Source of the DNA: Paguma larvata
Lineage: Eukaryota; Chordata; Mammalia; Carnivora; Viverridae
Assembly: GCA_030068075.1 (NCBI GenBank)
Contig: CM057843.1
Location: 16,263,370-16,327,369 of the forward strand
DNA length: 64,000 nucleotides
Direction of reading: 5' to 3'
The translations under genes and the position numbers were made by a program. How positions within the stretch are numbered: position 1 is the first letter of the stretch; the number at the start of each line of letters is the position of its first letter. Below, piece after piece: positions 53,327-63,298 of the stretch. Under the pieces are notes generated by a model. That model had not been told where the DNA came from. It made no database searches and was given only the letters and a program-made list of their open reading frames with translations.

Positions 53327-54926
53327 TGTCTTCTCTAGAAAAACGTGTTCTGGTCCGTCATGGCTAATCATCGACATCTGTTTGGATTCAAGGATTTGAC
53401 CCAGAATAGAATCTGGACTCGCTTCAGGGCTCGTGACTCAATGACCCTCCCTCCCTTCTCTCTGAAAATTTCCTGTTGCAGTTTTAAGGCAGGGAATAAA
53501 CAACTTCATCAAAACTGGCCAGCTTGGAGAGACGGCGGGGACCTGAAAGAGGAAGGAAAAACGCATGCCTGCTCTCCCATCCCTTTGCTGCAAAGCCCTT
53601 CTCCGAACTTTTCCGCAATCCTGCATCTTGAGCCAGGTTGGGGCAGGCATACGGCCAGAGAGCGGACAGGGCAGGGTGGGGCGGAGGTGGTGGACGCTGG
53701 TTTTTACTTTAAACGAAGCTCTGTTGGAACTGAAAAGAAGGACTGGCGGTCTTATTTCCAATGAGCTTTCGGACTGGAAAAACGCACGACCAACCAGCAT
53801 CGTTCTGCAGACGTCTTCATGCCCAAGCAGCAAGAACGGAGAACCATGCCTGGGTTAGGGTGTTCCCCTAAATGCAGGTGCTATGCTACTTGGTAGAGGC
53901 AGGATCGAGCTTTGAAATGAACGGAACATCGGAGCCCCCGCCGCCCAGCCTCGTACACAGACCTTACACGATGACTGCTTTGCTGCCGCATCCGGGCTGC
54001 AACTTGGGGGCACGCACACACCAGATCACCGAGACATCACCTAACGACCGTCTTGATCGGTTTCCAAAGAGGAATGATCTTCTCTCTCTTTTCACACGAG
54101 GCTTCTCACTCTATTGGGCACGTCATCCCGCAAGGACACATGAAAGCGTCTTTGTAAATATCACGCCCCGACCGTTCTGCCGATATCCGTTCTCTTCCCA
54201 CACGTGTCCCAGTGAAAACAGAACTCACATGAAAATCCTGCCATAGCAGAAGCAGTGTTGGTTCGGAAAATGGATAAAGGGAGTATGTTCATTACGTGAC
54301 ATTGCTAAGGGTTACCCAACGGCCACAAGTGAAGTCCTCAAAAATAATCGCCGACCGCTCGCTCCGCGGAGCGGTAAGGGGGAGGGGGAGCATTTTGCCA
54401 TCGGCAGCAACGACGCTGGCAACGCGCTGCCAGGACCTGGCTCAAACAAGGGGACATCTTCACAACCGTCAGGCCTGAGCGCCTCCAGGCGACCTGGGGC
54501 CAGCTTTCCCAGCCTGACTTTACAAGAGCTACTCTTCATTCTCGCCGTCTGGCTGTGGGCTACAGCCTGTGTTGTCAAGCTGGGATGAGCTAGGGATTCC
54601 GAGGAGGAGAGTTCCAGACATCAGGCGAGGGGGCCGGGGACCCGCTGCTTCTGCTGGCCGCCTGTCTTTCTGGTGGGGGTTTGTCTTTTCTCCCCACGGA
54701 GGTTGTCGGTCTCCCGGGATGTGCCCGACTCGGGCTGGCTCTGCACCGAGCAGCAGCTCGGCGGACTCTGATGGGGCGGGATCCACTTGAACCCCTTTGG
54801 GTCTTGACGCCCGGCACCTGTGCGTTTGTGCCGGGGGCTCTGCCAGCCTCGGGGGTTTCTTTGGTGTGTCAAAGCAAAATTGTCTGGCCTGGAGAACGGT
54901 GCACACATGCAAATCAGAGGTCGTCT

Positions 54927-54932
54927 TTATTT
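54927..54932 (-). promoter_or_regulatory. Candidate proximal polyadenylation signal AATAAA
   Basis: AATAAA on the minus strand about 0.8 kb after the stop codon. Use of this site would give a short 3' UTR isoform. A single hexamer is weak evidence on its own. Confidence 0.3.
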
Positions 54933-54953
54933 CTAAAGCAGCACCCAAGCATC

Positions 54954-55000
54954 ACACACACACACACACTCACACGCACACGCACGCACACGCACGCACG
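54954..55000. repeat. (CA)n tract in the presumed 3' UTR
   Basis: CACACA units with CG interruptions; (TG)n in the presumed mRNA. Confidence 0.95.
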
Positions 55001-55738
55001 GGGCCTGGGAAGGAGGGGCTACCGTCTGCATACACTTCAAGCTGCTTCATGAACCAGGGGCCGGGGCGGAAGAGGACACGGCCATCTTTCTATATCATAT
55101 GCCCAAGGAAACGGATCCTGGCATGCAGGACCCCCAGAAAGGAGGGGAGGTGTGCCTGAAAAGGCAGGGATTCCCCCACGAGCTGAGCAGATTTGGGGAA
55201 CAGCCTCGGCGCTCCGGTTCGGCGTCGACGTCCTCGGAAATATCAACACGGGGGCGAGGAAGCTGCTAACAGGAGACAGACTGTCCGGGTCACACGCGCG
55301 GCCGCCGGGACAGCTCGGCGTTCCTGCGACGTGCCCGGGGCAGGGAGACAAACGGGAGCCGGACCGGGAGACCCCAGGACACAAGGAGATGGCGAGTGAG
55401 TTCGGACAGCGATCAAAGGCTGCGTACCCGTAACGACCAAAATCTCAAGTTGTGCTTTTCTTCTTTTTAAATAGATTGGGGGATTGCGGGGGAGGGGGGA
55501 AACACAGAAGCACCATCGACTGGGAGGAAAAAAAAAGACGAAACAAACGCTTTGGAATGTGAACGGATTACGAAGCTAAACTCTCTCTAAAGAGTGCGGC
55601 TAGGCAGCTTAGTGAATTAATCGCTGACGAATTAAAAATAAATTATTATAAAATAGATTTCTGTACATTTTACATACATATAATCTCTCTCGATACAGGA
55701 GCCAAGGGGGGGGGAAGTCACACGGCCCCGGGGTCCGC

Positions 55739-56357
55739 TCAGTCCCAGCCGAAGTCCTGGCCGGTCATCTGGTAGAACTTCAGGTTGAAGGGCCGGTAGA
55801 AGTCGCGCAGGCGGCGCACCACCTCGCGGTCGATCTCCGGGTGGGGCCGGCCCTTGGTCTTGCCCAGGCAGTGGGGCTTGCCGCTGCCCTCGGCCTTCTT
55901 GAGGCAGGGGAAGCCCTTGGTCTTGTTGAAGTAGAAGTGCTTGTCGGTGATGATTCTCTTGAGGCCCAGGAAGTCCTGCACGCGGCCCAGCTCGCCGGCC
56001 GGGTCGCGGACCAGCCGCTCGCCGCTCACGAACAGCATCTGGCCGAGCGGGAAGTGCCGCAGCCAGCGCTCCAGGTGCTTGGCGTAGATGCCGATCTGGA
56101 TGGCGCTCCACGACGCGTCGATGAGGCCCGCCGTGCGGTTTTTGAACGTCAGGCTCTCGAACGGGGGGATGTCGGGCCGCTTGGACAGCGTCTGCGTGTA
56201 GTCCGAGATGGCCCGGGTCACCGGGTCGCGCACCACCACGATGAGCTTGGTGGCCTTGGACATGGCGGAGATGCGCGCGGGCGCCTCGCGCGTCACGAAG
56301 TAGCTGGGCGTCTTCTCCATCGTGATCTGCCCGTCCAGGGTCCGCGGCATCAGGTCC
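55739..56357 (-). CDS. HS3ST3A1/HS3ST3B1: Heparan sulfate 3-O-sulfotransferase 3 (3A1 or 3B1), terminal coding exon
   Basis: This is the last coding exon of a Golgi type II membrane enzyme that transfers sulfate from PAPS to the 3-OH of glucosamine in heparan sulfate. Exon 1 (cytoplasmic tail, membrane anchor, stem and the 5'-phosphosulfate-binding part) lies outside the window. The exon begins after an acceptor AG with a split codon, then Asp-Leu-Met, and has 203 residues from that Met to a TGA stop. Counting from the Met: EKTPSYF at 12-18, the 3'-phosphate-binding RDPVTRAIS at 41-49, N-glycosylation sequons NRT at 71 and NKT at 142, a cysteine pair at 149 and 161 matching the family's disulfide loop, and the PAPS-contacting KGR at 166-168. 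Third codon positions are strongly G/C. The 3A1 and 3B1 domains are nearly identical in mammals, so the paralogue cannot be decided here. HS3ST2 and HS3ST4 fit clearly worse. The internal Met is not the start codon. Confidence 0.95.
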
Positions 56358-56402
56358 CTGCGGGGAGCGAACAGAGCAGAGTCGGGCTCAGAAGGGGACG
56401 CG
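56358..56402 (-). promoter_or_regulatory. 3' splice site (acceptor) of the HS3ST3 terminal exon
   Basis: Read on the minus strand, a pyrimidine-rich run (CTCTGCTCTGTTCGCTCCCC) leads into GCAG directly before the exon. A possible branch point, TTCTGAG, lies about 30 bases upstream. The reading frame opens at this junction with a split codon followed by Asp-Leu-Met, as expected for the family. Confidence 0.85.
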
Positions 56403-56591
56403 TCTTTGGCCGCGCGTCTCCGGGGCGACGCGGCTCCCCTGGATTACCGGGAACGGTGGCAGAAATGGGAAAAAGTGCAAAGAGTTTCGTGCCCGACAGG
56501 TACGTTAACATCCCCCCTGGAGTTTGGGGGCCAGATACTATCTGTGCGAAATAGGAGGGCACCTTCCTCCAAGGTAAAAAGCGGAAGACAG

Positions 56592-56806
56592 GGGGCGCCT
56601 GGGGGACTCAGTCGGTTAAGCGGCCGACTTCAGCTCAGGTCATGATCTCGAGGTCTATGGGTTCGAGTTCCACGTCGGGCTCTGTGCTGACGGCTCAGAG
56701 CCTGGAGCCTGCTTCAGATCCTGCGTCTCCCTCTCTCTCTGCCCTTCCCCTGCTCATACTCTGTCTCTACGTCTCTCAAAAATAAATGTTAAAAAAAAAA
56801 GAAAAA
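56592..56806 (+). mobile_element. Carnivore tRNA-SINE in the HS3ST3 intron
   Basis: GGGGCGCCTGGGGGACTCAG head, near-consensus, antisense to the gene. Flanked by AAAGCGGAAGACAGG (56578) and AAAGAGGAAGACAGG (56807). It lies only about 235 bases upstream of the acceptor. Confidence 0.97.
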
Positions 56807-57389
56807 AAAGAGGAAGACAGGAGTTTCTCCAGACCCCGTCGTGGGCGCCACCTCTGCCTTACTGTACAGGGCATCTGGCTCTCCAAGTGCCCCAAACATC
56901 AGATGTCACAACACAAAGGCCCTTGGTCTCTGGATACACGCCCTTCCTAAGTAACAGCACTTGGAGCTCCCGGAGACCGTGCTGTCCGTGAGCCCTCACT
57001 AGCCTGTCCCCGTGTGCTCCCCGAGCCAGGGCACGTGTGCGGCGGGAACCCGGAGGACCCTGACCCATGTCCCATGTCCCCCCTGACCCATCCAGGCCGT
57101 ACCTGCTTCTACGCCACAACCACGGACAAAATGCCTTTACTGCAAAAAAGCACACGGCAGTCTAAAACTCCGGTGAAATCATAAAGAAGTATAAACAGAT
57201 GCAAACTTGCCAGGAGGAAATTCCCAAGACCCAGCTCTAGAAGTTTCCAAAAAATACTTTAGATTTCGTTTAAAAAAAAAACAAAACTCGTATGATCTTT
57301 ATCACAGCATTCATTTAAACAAAAGTGCAAACAAAACTGTTAACCAAGAAGAGATGCAGGCCATGATACTGGTGCCTAAAAGCTGTTTT

Positions 57390-57610
57390 GGGGGCACCGG
57401 GGTAGCTCAGTCGGCTGAGCATCCCGCTTCAGCTCAGGTCATGATCTCACGGTTTGTGGGTTCGAGCCCCGCGTCGGGCTCCGTGCTCACAGCTCAGAGC
57501 CTGGAGCCTGCTTCGGATTCGGTGTCTCCCTCTCTCTCTCTCTGCCCCTTCCCCCGCTCATACTGTCTCTCTCTCTCTCTCTCTCTCAAAAATAAACATT
57601 AAAAAAGAAA
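57390..57610 (+). mobile_element. Carnivore tRNA-SINE
   Basis: GGGGGCACCGGGGTAGCTCAG head, near-consensus body. Flanked by AAAAGCTGTTTTGGGG and AAAAGGCTGTTTTGTGGGG. Confidence 0.97.
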
Positions 57611-57784
57611 AAAAGGCTGTTTTGTGGGGGCAGTTAGCATTGCAAATAACACCAATGGATGATGGCAGGTTGTGACTCATGCTTTCTGGACTGGAGCATT
57701 CCACCATGCGAAACGGGAGTGGCGTCCACCTAACTTCATTCAGTTGTCTGTAGGAGGTTCGAAAGCCCGAGCAGGTTAGCATTA

Positions 57785-57990
57785 ACCATTCAGGGATGCG
57801 GGCTCAGGCATCGGACGGCCTGGGTTCAAACCCCAGCTTTCTGTGTGTAAGCTGTGCCACCTCGAGTAACTTTCTTAGCTTCTCTGGGCTTCTCTTCCTC
57901 ATCTGTAAATGAACGTACCGACTTTGTGGAAGTTTAATGAGGAGTAAGACCATTAATAATCATAGTAAGCTCTGAACACGCTTGCCGAGT
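57785..57990 (+). mobile_element. MIR element, well preserved
   Basis: CATCGGACGGCCTGGGTTC, AAACCCCAGCTTTCTGTG, AAGCTGTGCCACCTCGAG, TTCCTCATCTGTAAATG and ATCATAGTAAGCTCTGAAC cover nearly the full MIR. Confidence 0.88.
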
Positions 57991-58676
57991 GTAATTAAGA
58001 CACACCCGCTACCGCTCCTAGGAGATGACAGCTTCCAGTATTACAGTGTTCGATCCGCGGGTTACAGCACATGGCGGGACCAAATTGAGCACACGTGTGC
58101 ACATCAAAAGGAAAGGAGAGACTAACAGTCTCTTAATTGGAGACTAAGTTTCGGTCACAGATGCGCAATCTTCCATTAGCTCTGGGATAGAGATTTCTGA
58201 CTGATTTCTACGCGGGCCCAGGAATTTCAAAAAAGACAATTTCCACATCATTTCTGACCAAATATTTGCCTCTCAGGAGGACAGCCTAAACCTCCAGCTT
58301 CGAGCCCACCCTAATCTACGGAGACCACAGCTCCTCTAACCGAGTACGTTTATGGAAACGATGATAGAACGCTCTATCATATGAGCCAGAAAAGGGCCTC
58401 TGGCAGGCCCTTCTTCAAAATGCTGGGAGAGCTCCTTCTTCAGAAGCAGGTTCGGAGGAAGGAGGACTTCCCTAAGGCCCTAAGGAAGAGGGTTTCACAG
58501 CGCTGGAGCGTCCCCGGCTTGAGCTAACTAAGGCCGGATTGGCCCACTTTGCCCATTAACCACTTATACACCACGCCACCACAGGGCGGTGTCATGGGGC
58601 TAATGTCATGAAGGATTAAAGAGAGTCTCGGTTCTCAACCTGTTTTGCATTTCACTCAAAAGCAGGTGGAACCTAA

Positions 58677-58880
58677 GGGCGCCTGGGTGGGTCCGTCGGT
58701 TGAGTAGCCAACTTCGGCTCAGGTCATGATCTTGTGGTTCATGAGTTCAAGCCCCGCATCAGGCTCGTTGCTGTCGGTGCAGAACCTGCTTCGGATCCTC
58801 TGTCCCCCTCTCTCTCCCTGCTCCTCCCCAACTCGTGCTCACTCTCTGTCTCTAAACAATAAATATTAAAAAAAAAAAAA
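58677..58880 (+). mobile_element. Carnivore tRNA-SINE
   Basis: GGGCGCCTGGGTGGGTCCG head, GTCATGATCTTGTGGTTC, AATAAATATTAAAA tail. Possible diverged duplication AAGCAGGTGGAACCT / AAGTAGATGGAGTCT. Confidence 0.95.
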
Positions 58881-59059
58881 AAGTAGATGGAGTCTGATCA
58901 AGTCCAAGGTTCTTTCCCTGTATTAAAACCACTGGCAACTGGACATTCATTAACAGTTTAACATTCAGAATAACAGGGCTACCGTCACAACAGAAAGAAA
59001 GCCGACCACCACAGCTCTTCGGGGCCACTGCAGGGGAACAGGTGTGGGGTCTGTGCGAC

Positions 59060-59296
59060 CCCGCACGGGCGGGCTCCGGAGTCAGGTGGCTGGGGCGGAC
59101 TCTCGGCATCCCCACGGACTGTGTGTGACCCCAGATAGATCGCCTCACCTATCCGTGCCCCTGTTTTCTCATCTGAACCATGGGGAAAAAAAGAGAAAAA
59201 GATGATGCTTACATCACCCCTAGGGTTTTGAGAGGGCTCAGACGCTCACATCGGTGCTGAGCTTGGTAGCTACGTGGTGTCAAGAAAAAGTTATCA
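59060..59296 (+). mobile_element. MIR relic
   Basis: GCTCCGGAGTCAGGTGGC, GTGTGTGACCCCAGATAGATC, CTGTTTTCTCATCTGAACC and AGGGTTTTGAGAGGGCTC follow MIR order. The SINE at 59298 ends it. Confidence 0.75.
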
Positions 59297-59297
59297 G

Positions 59298-59509
59298 GGG
59301 CGCCTGGGTGGCTCAGTCAGTTGAGTGTCCGACTTCAGCTCAGGTCATGATCTCGCGGTCTGTGGGTTCGAGCCCTGCATCGGGCTCTGTGCCTAAAGCT
59401 CGGAGCCTGGAACCTGCTTCGGATTCTGTGTCTCCCTCTCTCTCTGCCCCTCCCCCACTCATGCTCGGTCTCAAAAATAAACAGTAAAAAAAATTAAAAA
59501 AAAATAAAA
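59298..59509 (+). mobile_element. Carnivore tRNA-SINE
   Basis: GGCGCCTGGGTGGCTCAGTC head, near-consensus. Flanked by AGAAAAAGTTATCAG (59283) and AGAAAATGTTATCAG (59510). Confidence 0.97.
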
Positions 59510-59604
59510 AGAAAATGTTATCAGTTACCTTCTGCTTCACAGCATCTGGGGAAGGGCATCAGGGAGCCAAGACTGGCACACGGGGGACGGGTCACCTACT
59601 TCGT

Positions 59605-59682
59605 ACTCGAACTCACAGACCGTGAGATCATGTCCTAAGCCAAAGTCAGATGCTTAACCAACTGAGCCACCCCGGCGCCCCC
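59605..59682 (-). mobile_element. Carnivore tRNA-SINE, tRNA-like head only
   Basis: CTCGAACTCACAGACCGTGAG to GAGCCACCCCGGCGCCCC. The CT-rich middle and tail are absent. A retroposed copy should keep the tail, so this is a deletion remnant. Confidence 0.9.
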
Positions 59683-59689
59683 CTCAGTG

Positions 59690-60599
59690 TCCTTAATGAA
59701 AGAGTCTGGCAGTCACCGAAACGGCTCACCGGGCCACTGGGAATAAGACCACAGAACAGAGCGAGTAAAAAGAAAGTGGGAGAGCCTCACCATCCTCAAG
59801 TCCAAAGGCAAAGCCTCCTTGGCCACAAAGAAAGATTCCTTGAATTGGGGACAGATTTCCTGAGCTTGACCTCCTGGAGGCCGCCCAAGGCATTCTGGCT
59901 GCCACCAGTTCCAAGGGATCCCTCTCTCCCCAGAACAATCTGGAGTCTGCACACCTATGGCAAAGATACACGAGGGGCCCTCGGGACTTTCTTTGATCCT
60001 GCAAATGACAGCCAGGGGACTCTTGCTGTGACACAGACTGCTCCGCCCCTGTCCAGTGGAACCTATGGGCTGCTCTCCCCCTGGTTCGGGGCTGAGGGAT
60101 GAAATATGCAAGTGGTTCTCCCTCATTTCTGCGCCACCTCCTGGACCCCTCCCACCAGCTTCCAGAGGGGCTCCTGCACGGCGGGCCCTGAGCTCAAGAC
60201 AGAGGCACCAGCTAGCTCCCCAGCACACCCCTGTGGGTCCACTTGGCGGGGAACACGGCTTGAGGGCCTTAAGGGACAGTCCCTGGCACAGAACCTTCTG
60301 GCAGCCTACAGGCGAGTCTCCTATTCCCCCATTGGCTGCTCAGCTCCTTGCCCCGCCCCACCCCCGGGCTCCCATCCCCAGATACTGGAGAAGCCTTTTC
60401 CATTCTCTTCCTGGGTCCCCTCCCTCCCCACCCGTCCCCAGCCGGGTCTCCTGTCCCAACACTCAACACCTCCCTGGGCACAAGCGGTTCCAAGAAGAAC
60501 CGAGGAGATGAGGACACGGCCAAGGGCAAGCCCCCGCGCGTGCGCCCTGCGTGCGCCTCCCGGCGGCCCCAGCACGCCAGCCAGCCTCAGGCCAGCGGG
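59690..60599. other. Intronic stretch with overlapping open frames
   Basis: Open frames on both strands of 150-171 codons (59713-60228 minus, 60106-60618 plus) reflect GC-rich composition. No domain or splice context is seen. Confidence 0.4.
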
Positions 60600-60664
60600 G
60601 AGGTTGCAGCTTAATTGAGCTGCTCATTATGAAAGCCAGTTTCTCAAACCGATCATCACAGCTA
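60600..60664. other. AT-rich motif-dense segment, candidate conserved element
   Basis: GCAGCTTAATTGAGCTGCTC (a 20-base near-perfect palindrome), CATTATGAAAGC and CACAGCTAATAATTATC occur close together in otherwise GC-rich intron. Confidence 0.35.
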
Positions 60665-60870
60665 ATAATTATCTAGTGCCTGGGAGCTCGCAGAGAAACT
60701 TTCACATGCATTATCTGATTGAATCCTCGCAACGCGCCTTTGAGGTGGGTCCTGCCATCCCCAGCTTACCCAATGAAGAAACCAGCCCAGGGAGAGAGGG
60801 TGGCTCATTTGGACGCAGGTCACCGGCCTGCAGGTGGGCAGTGAGGACCGAGGCACCCCCCTCCGGGGCT
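60665..60870 (-). mobile_element. MIR relic
   Basis: CATTATCTGATTGAATCCTCG, CAACGCGCCTTTGAGGTGGG and CAATGAAGAAACCAGCCCAGG are the reverse of the MIR 3' half. Confidence 0.7.
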
Positions 60871-60969
60871 CCTTCCCCTTCCCAGCCTCCTGCTGCTTCT
60901 TAATCTGATGATGAGCACAAATACCCACACACCTGTCCCCGCTTTTAAATAGATACCTGCCTTTCTTCC

Positions 60970-61090
60970 CACCCCCTCCTAGATTAGGATCTTAATAATA
61001 GGTATTTCGGCGCTGGAATCAGATGGCTGTGATCATAATTGTTCAAATATGAGTCAGATTTCAAAACAATAGAGCTCTTAGGCTGGCAAT
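60970..61090. other. AT-rich motif-dense segment, candidate conserved element
   Basis: GATTAGGATCTTAATAATAGG, GGCTGTGATCATAATTGTTC and AATATGAGTCAGATTTC form a repeat-free cluster of GATTA, TAATTG and AP-1-like motifs in the intron. Confidence 0.35.
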
Positions 61091-61841
61091 CTCCGGCAAG
61101 TGAGCTGCGTTACATGGGGAGCCTGGAATACTAGCGATGGTGGGTCGGCTCTCCCCCCGTCCCCAGCGCCCACCCCTGCCTCCTCTGCGACACCTGGGAC
61201 GCATCACCACTGGGAACTTGTGAAGCCGATAGGGCTGGACAGTGTCTTGACTGGAAGTGCAAGGAAGACACGCTCACACCCAGGAGAACCGCCCTTGGCA
61301 CAAGCCTAAGGGATCTCGACCAGACACATGGCCCACGACAGAAAGCAGAAAGGACCCCACTTCTTTAACGAACCCTCAGACGCCGAGGCGGCCGCGTCAC
61401 CGCCCTCAAAACCCAGCAGTGACCAGCACAGTGATCTTCTCGGGGTATCAGGGATTCCAAAGAGTTGGGCCACAGAGCAGGGTGCCCGAGGCCCCGGCGG
61501 GTGTGTGTGGGGGGTGGGGGCATCGCGGCTTTAGCGTGGCTGCGGAAATTCACAAGAAAGCCCTCTGGGGCGGCTGGCTTCAACTTGGTCTCGTCTGAGG
61601 CTGGCCCACAAGGCTCTGAATGAAAATGCCAGGGCCCCCTTGCAGACCCCCGGAATCGGGCACTCCGTGCATGAGGCCCCAACGTGGCCATCGTTCCAAT
61701 GGTTTCAACGTGCGGCCAGGATCGGAACTCCTGGTCAGTGGTACCCGTGGGTCTGGCGCCTGCCACACACTTGGCATTGACTCTCCTAATGTTCATGGGC
61801 ACCTGAGTGGAGACACTGTGGATATACAGGGCCACGTGGTT

Positions 61842-61880
61842 TAAAAAAAAAAAAAAAGAAAGAAAGAAAGAAAAAGAAAT
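61842..61880. repeat. A-rich / (GAAA)n tract
   Basis: Fifteen A followed by GAAA units directly before a SINE head. Confidence 0.92.
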
Positions 61881-61886
61881 GAACAA

Positions 61887-62108
61887 GGGGGCCTGAGTGG
61901 CTCAGTCTGTTAAGCGGCTGACTCTTGGTTTCGGCTCAGGTCGTGATCTTGCGGTTCGTGGGTTCAAGCCCCGCATCAGGCTCTGCGCTCACAGCATGGA
62001 GCCTGCTCGGGATTCTCTCTCTCTCTCTCTCTCTGTCTCCGCCCTTCCCCGCCTCATGGACATGCTCTCTCTCCATCTCAAAATAAATAAACATTAAAAA
62101 AATTAAGA
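61887..62108 (+). mobile_element. Carnivore tRNA-SINE
   Basis: GGGGGCCTGAGTGGCTCAG head, GTCGTGATCTTGCGGTTC, AATAAATAAACATTAAAA tail. Confidence 0.95.
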
Positions 62109-62336
62109 AAACAATACCGTGAACCAGACGGAAGTTGTTCAGTTAACCCAAGACTTATTATTTGAATCACAGGCTTCCAGTGAAGTCTATTGGTCCTCCT
62201 CCCTGAGCTGAGACCAGACGGTGTCGCAGAGCAAGTGACGGTGACACTCAAAGGTTTACAGACGGCACAGAGCACAACGATCGCAGAAAATAAAATACAG
62301 TTGGGTGCAATGCAAGGAGAAGAAAAGGACGGGTTC

Positions 62337-62552
62337 TTAAATTTTTTTTTTCTTAATGTTTATTTTTTGAATAAGAGAGACTGAGCGTGGGGGGGGGGAG
62401 GGGTAGAGAGAGAGGGAGACACAGAATCCCAAGCAGGCTCCAGGCTCGGAGCCGTCAGCACAGAGCTCGACGCGGGGCTCGAACTCACAAACATGAGATC
62501 ATGACCGGAGCTGAAGTCGGATGCTTAACGGACTGAGCCACCCAGGTGCCCC
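62337..62552 (-). mobile_element. Carnivore tRNA-SINE
   Basis: Complete, GACGCGGGGCTCGAACTCAC to GAGCCACCCAGGTGCCCC. Flanked by AAGAAAAGGACGGG (62320) and AAGAAAAGGAGGTC (62553). Confidence 0.96.
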
Positions 62553-62644
62553 AAGAAAAGGAGGTCTGTTGCCCCTTGAGGCAGGGTGGGTAAGGACACC
62601 AGCCAGAATCCCCAGCCCCAGGACACAGAGCTAGAGGTGTTTCA

Positions 62645-62692
62645 CTAGAGTCACCTTCCCACGGGGGTGGGGTGGGGGTGGGGGTGGGGGGA
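62645..62692. repeat. (GGGGT)n G-rich tract
   Basis: GGGGGTGGGGTGGGGGTGGG runs with many G blocks, able to form a G-quadruplex. Confidence 0.85.
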
Positions 62693-63298
62693 GCAGTCAC
62701 AGGGCTTTGGGGACTCTCGGAGTTTACAAAAGAGCATCCCCAGGTCTCAGCCTGGCTCTAATATGTTCCTCTAAAAGAGACAATTAAAAACAAACCCTCA
62801 GGCCTAAAGGCGTAGGAAATTCGAATGAACCAGAGAAGTTCTCAAAAGCCTGACAACTGTGATGTTCTCCAGCAGGAAATGTGGCCCTAATTTCCCCTCC
62901 CCGGGTCTTTCTCTCTCCTCGGGTGACGCCCCTGCTCCCTTGGTCCAGCCACTGAACTCGCCGTTTGAACTGGCAAATTACACAACAACAAAAAGGAAGA
63001 TTATTCAAATGGGTGTAACCTTCTCTGCACAGCATAGCAGATGCTGAGACGTTTATGCAAAGCAGAGGGAAGTGAATGCCCTGGGGCAGGGGGGAGACAA
63101 AGCTTGAGCCACAGTGGGTCGGGGAGGGCCACCTCCCCGCTCAGACTGAAGAAACCAGGGAAGAGCCGGAACATTCGGCCTGCCCCTCTCTCCTCCCCCT
63201 GCAGGGAGGAAGAGGGCCCTTGCTCAGTGGCAGAAATTCTCCCACGTTTTCTGAACACCAACAAAGATTTTTGTTTTCTTTTTAAAAATTTCTTTCAG

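Larger units (their letters stand above)
52275..55738 (-). other. Probable 3' UTR of the HS3ST3 gene, about 3.4 kb
   Basis: From the stop codon to about 52275 there is no SINE, L1, MIR or L2 copy that I can recognise, while flanking DNA carries one SINE per 1.2 kb. That is the pattern of a constrained transcribed UTR. Just after the stop lies an AT-rich block (55625-55680). A CA tract sits at about 54954-55000. Candidate AATAAA signals (TTTATT on the plus strand) are at 54927, 53321 and 52293. The last is in AT-rich sequence immediately before SINE-bearing DNA resumes and is my preferred end. Open frames here (for example 52517-52810 minus) show no recognisable protein and are probably not coding. 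The 3' limit is inference. Confidence 0.6.

Noticed and set aside
55632..56111. 159-codon minus-strand frame in another phase over the exon
   Set aside because: Out of frame with the sulfotransferase reading frame; Arg/Pro-rich shadow.
55841..56554. 237-codon open frame on the plus strand opposite the sulfotransferase exon
   Set aside because: It is the antisense shadow of a very G/C-rich exon, with Leu/Ala/Gly/His-rich composition and no domain. It also crosses the splice junction of the real gene.
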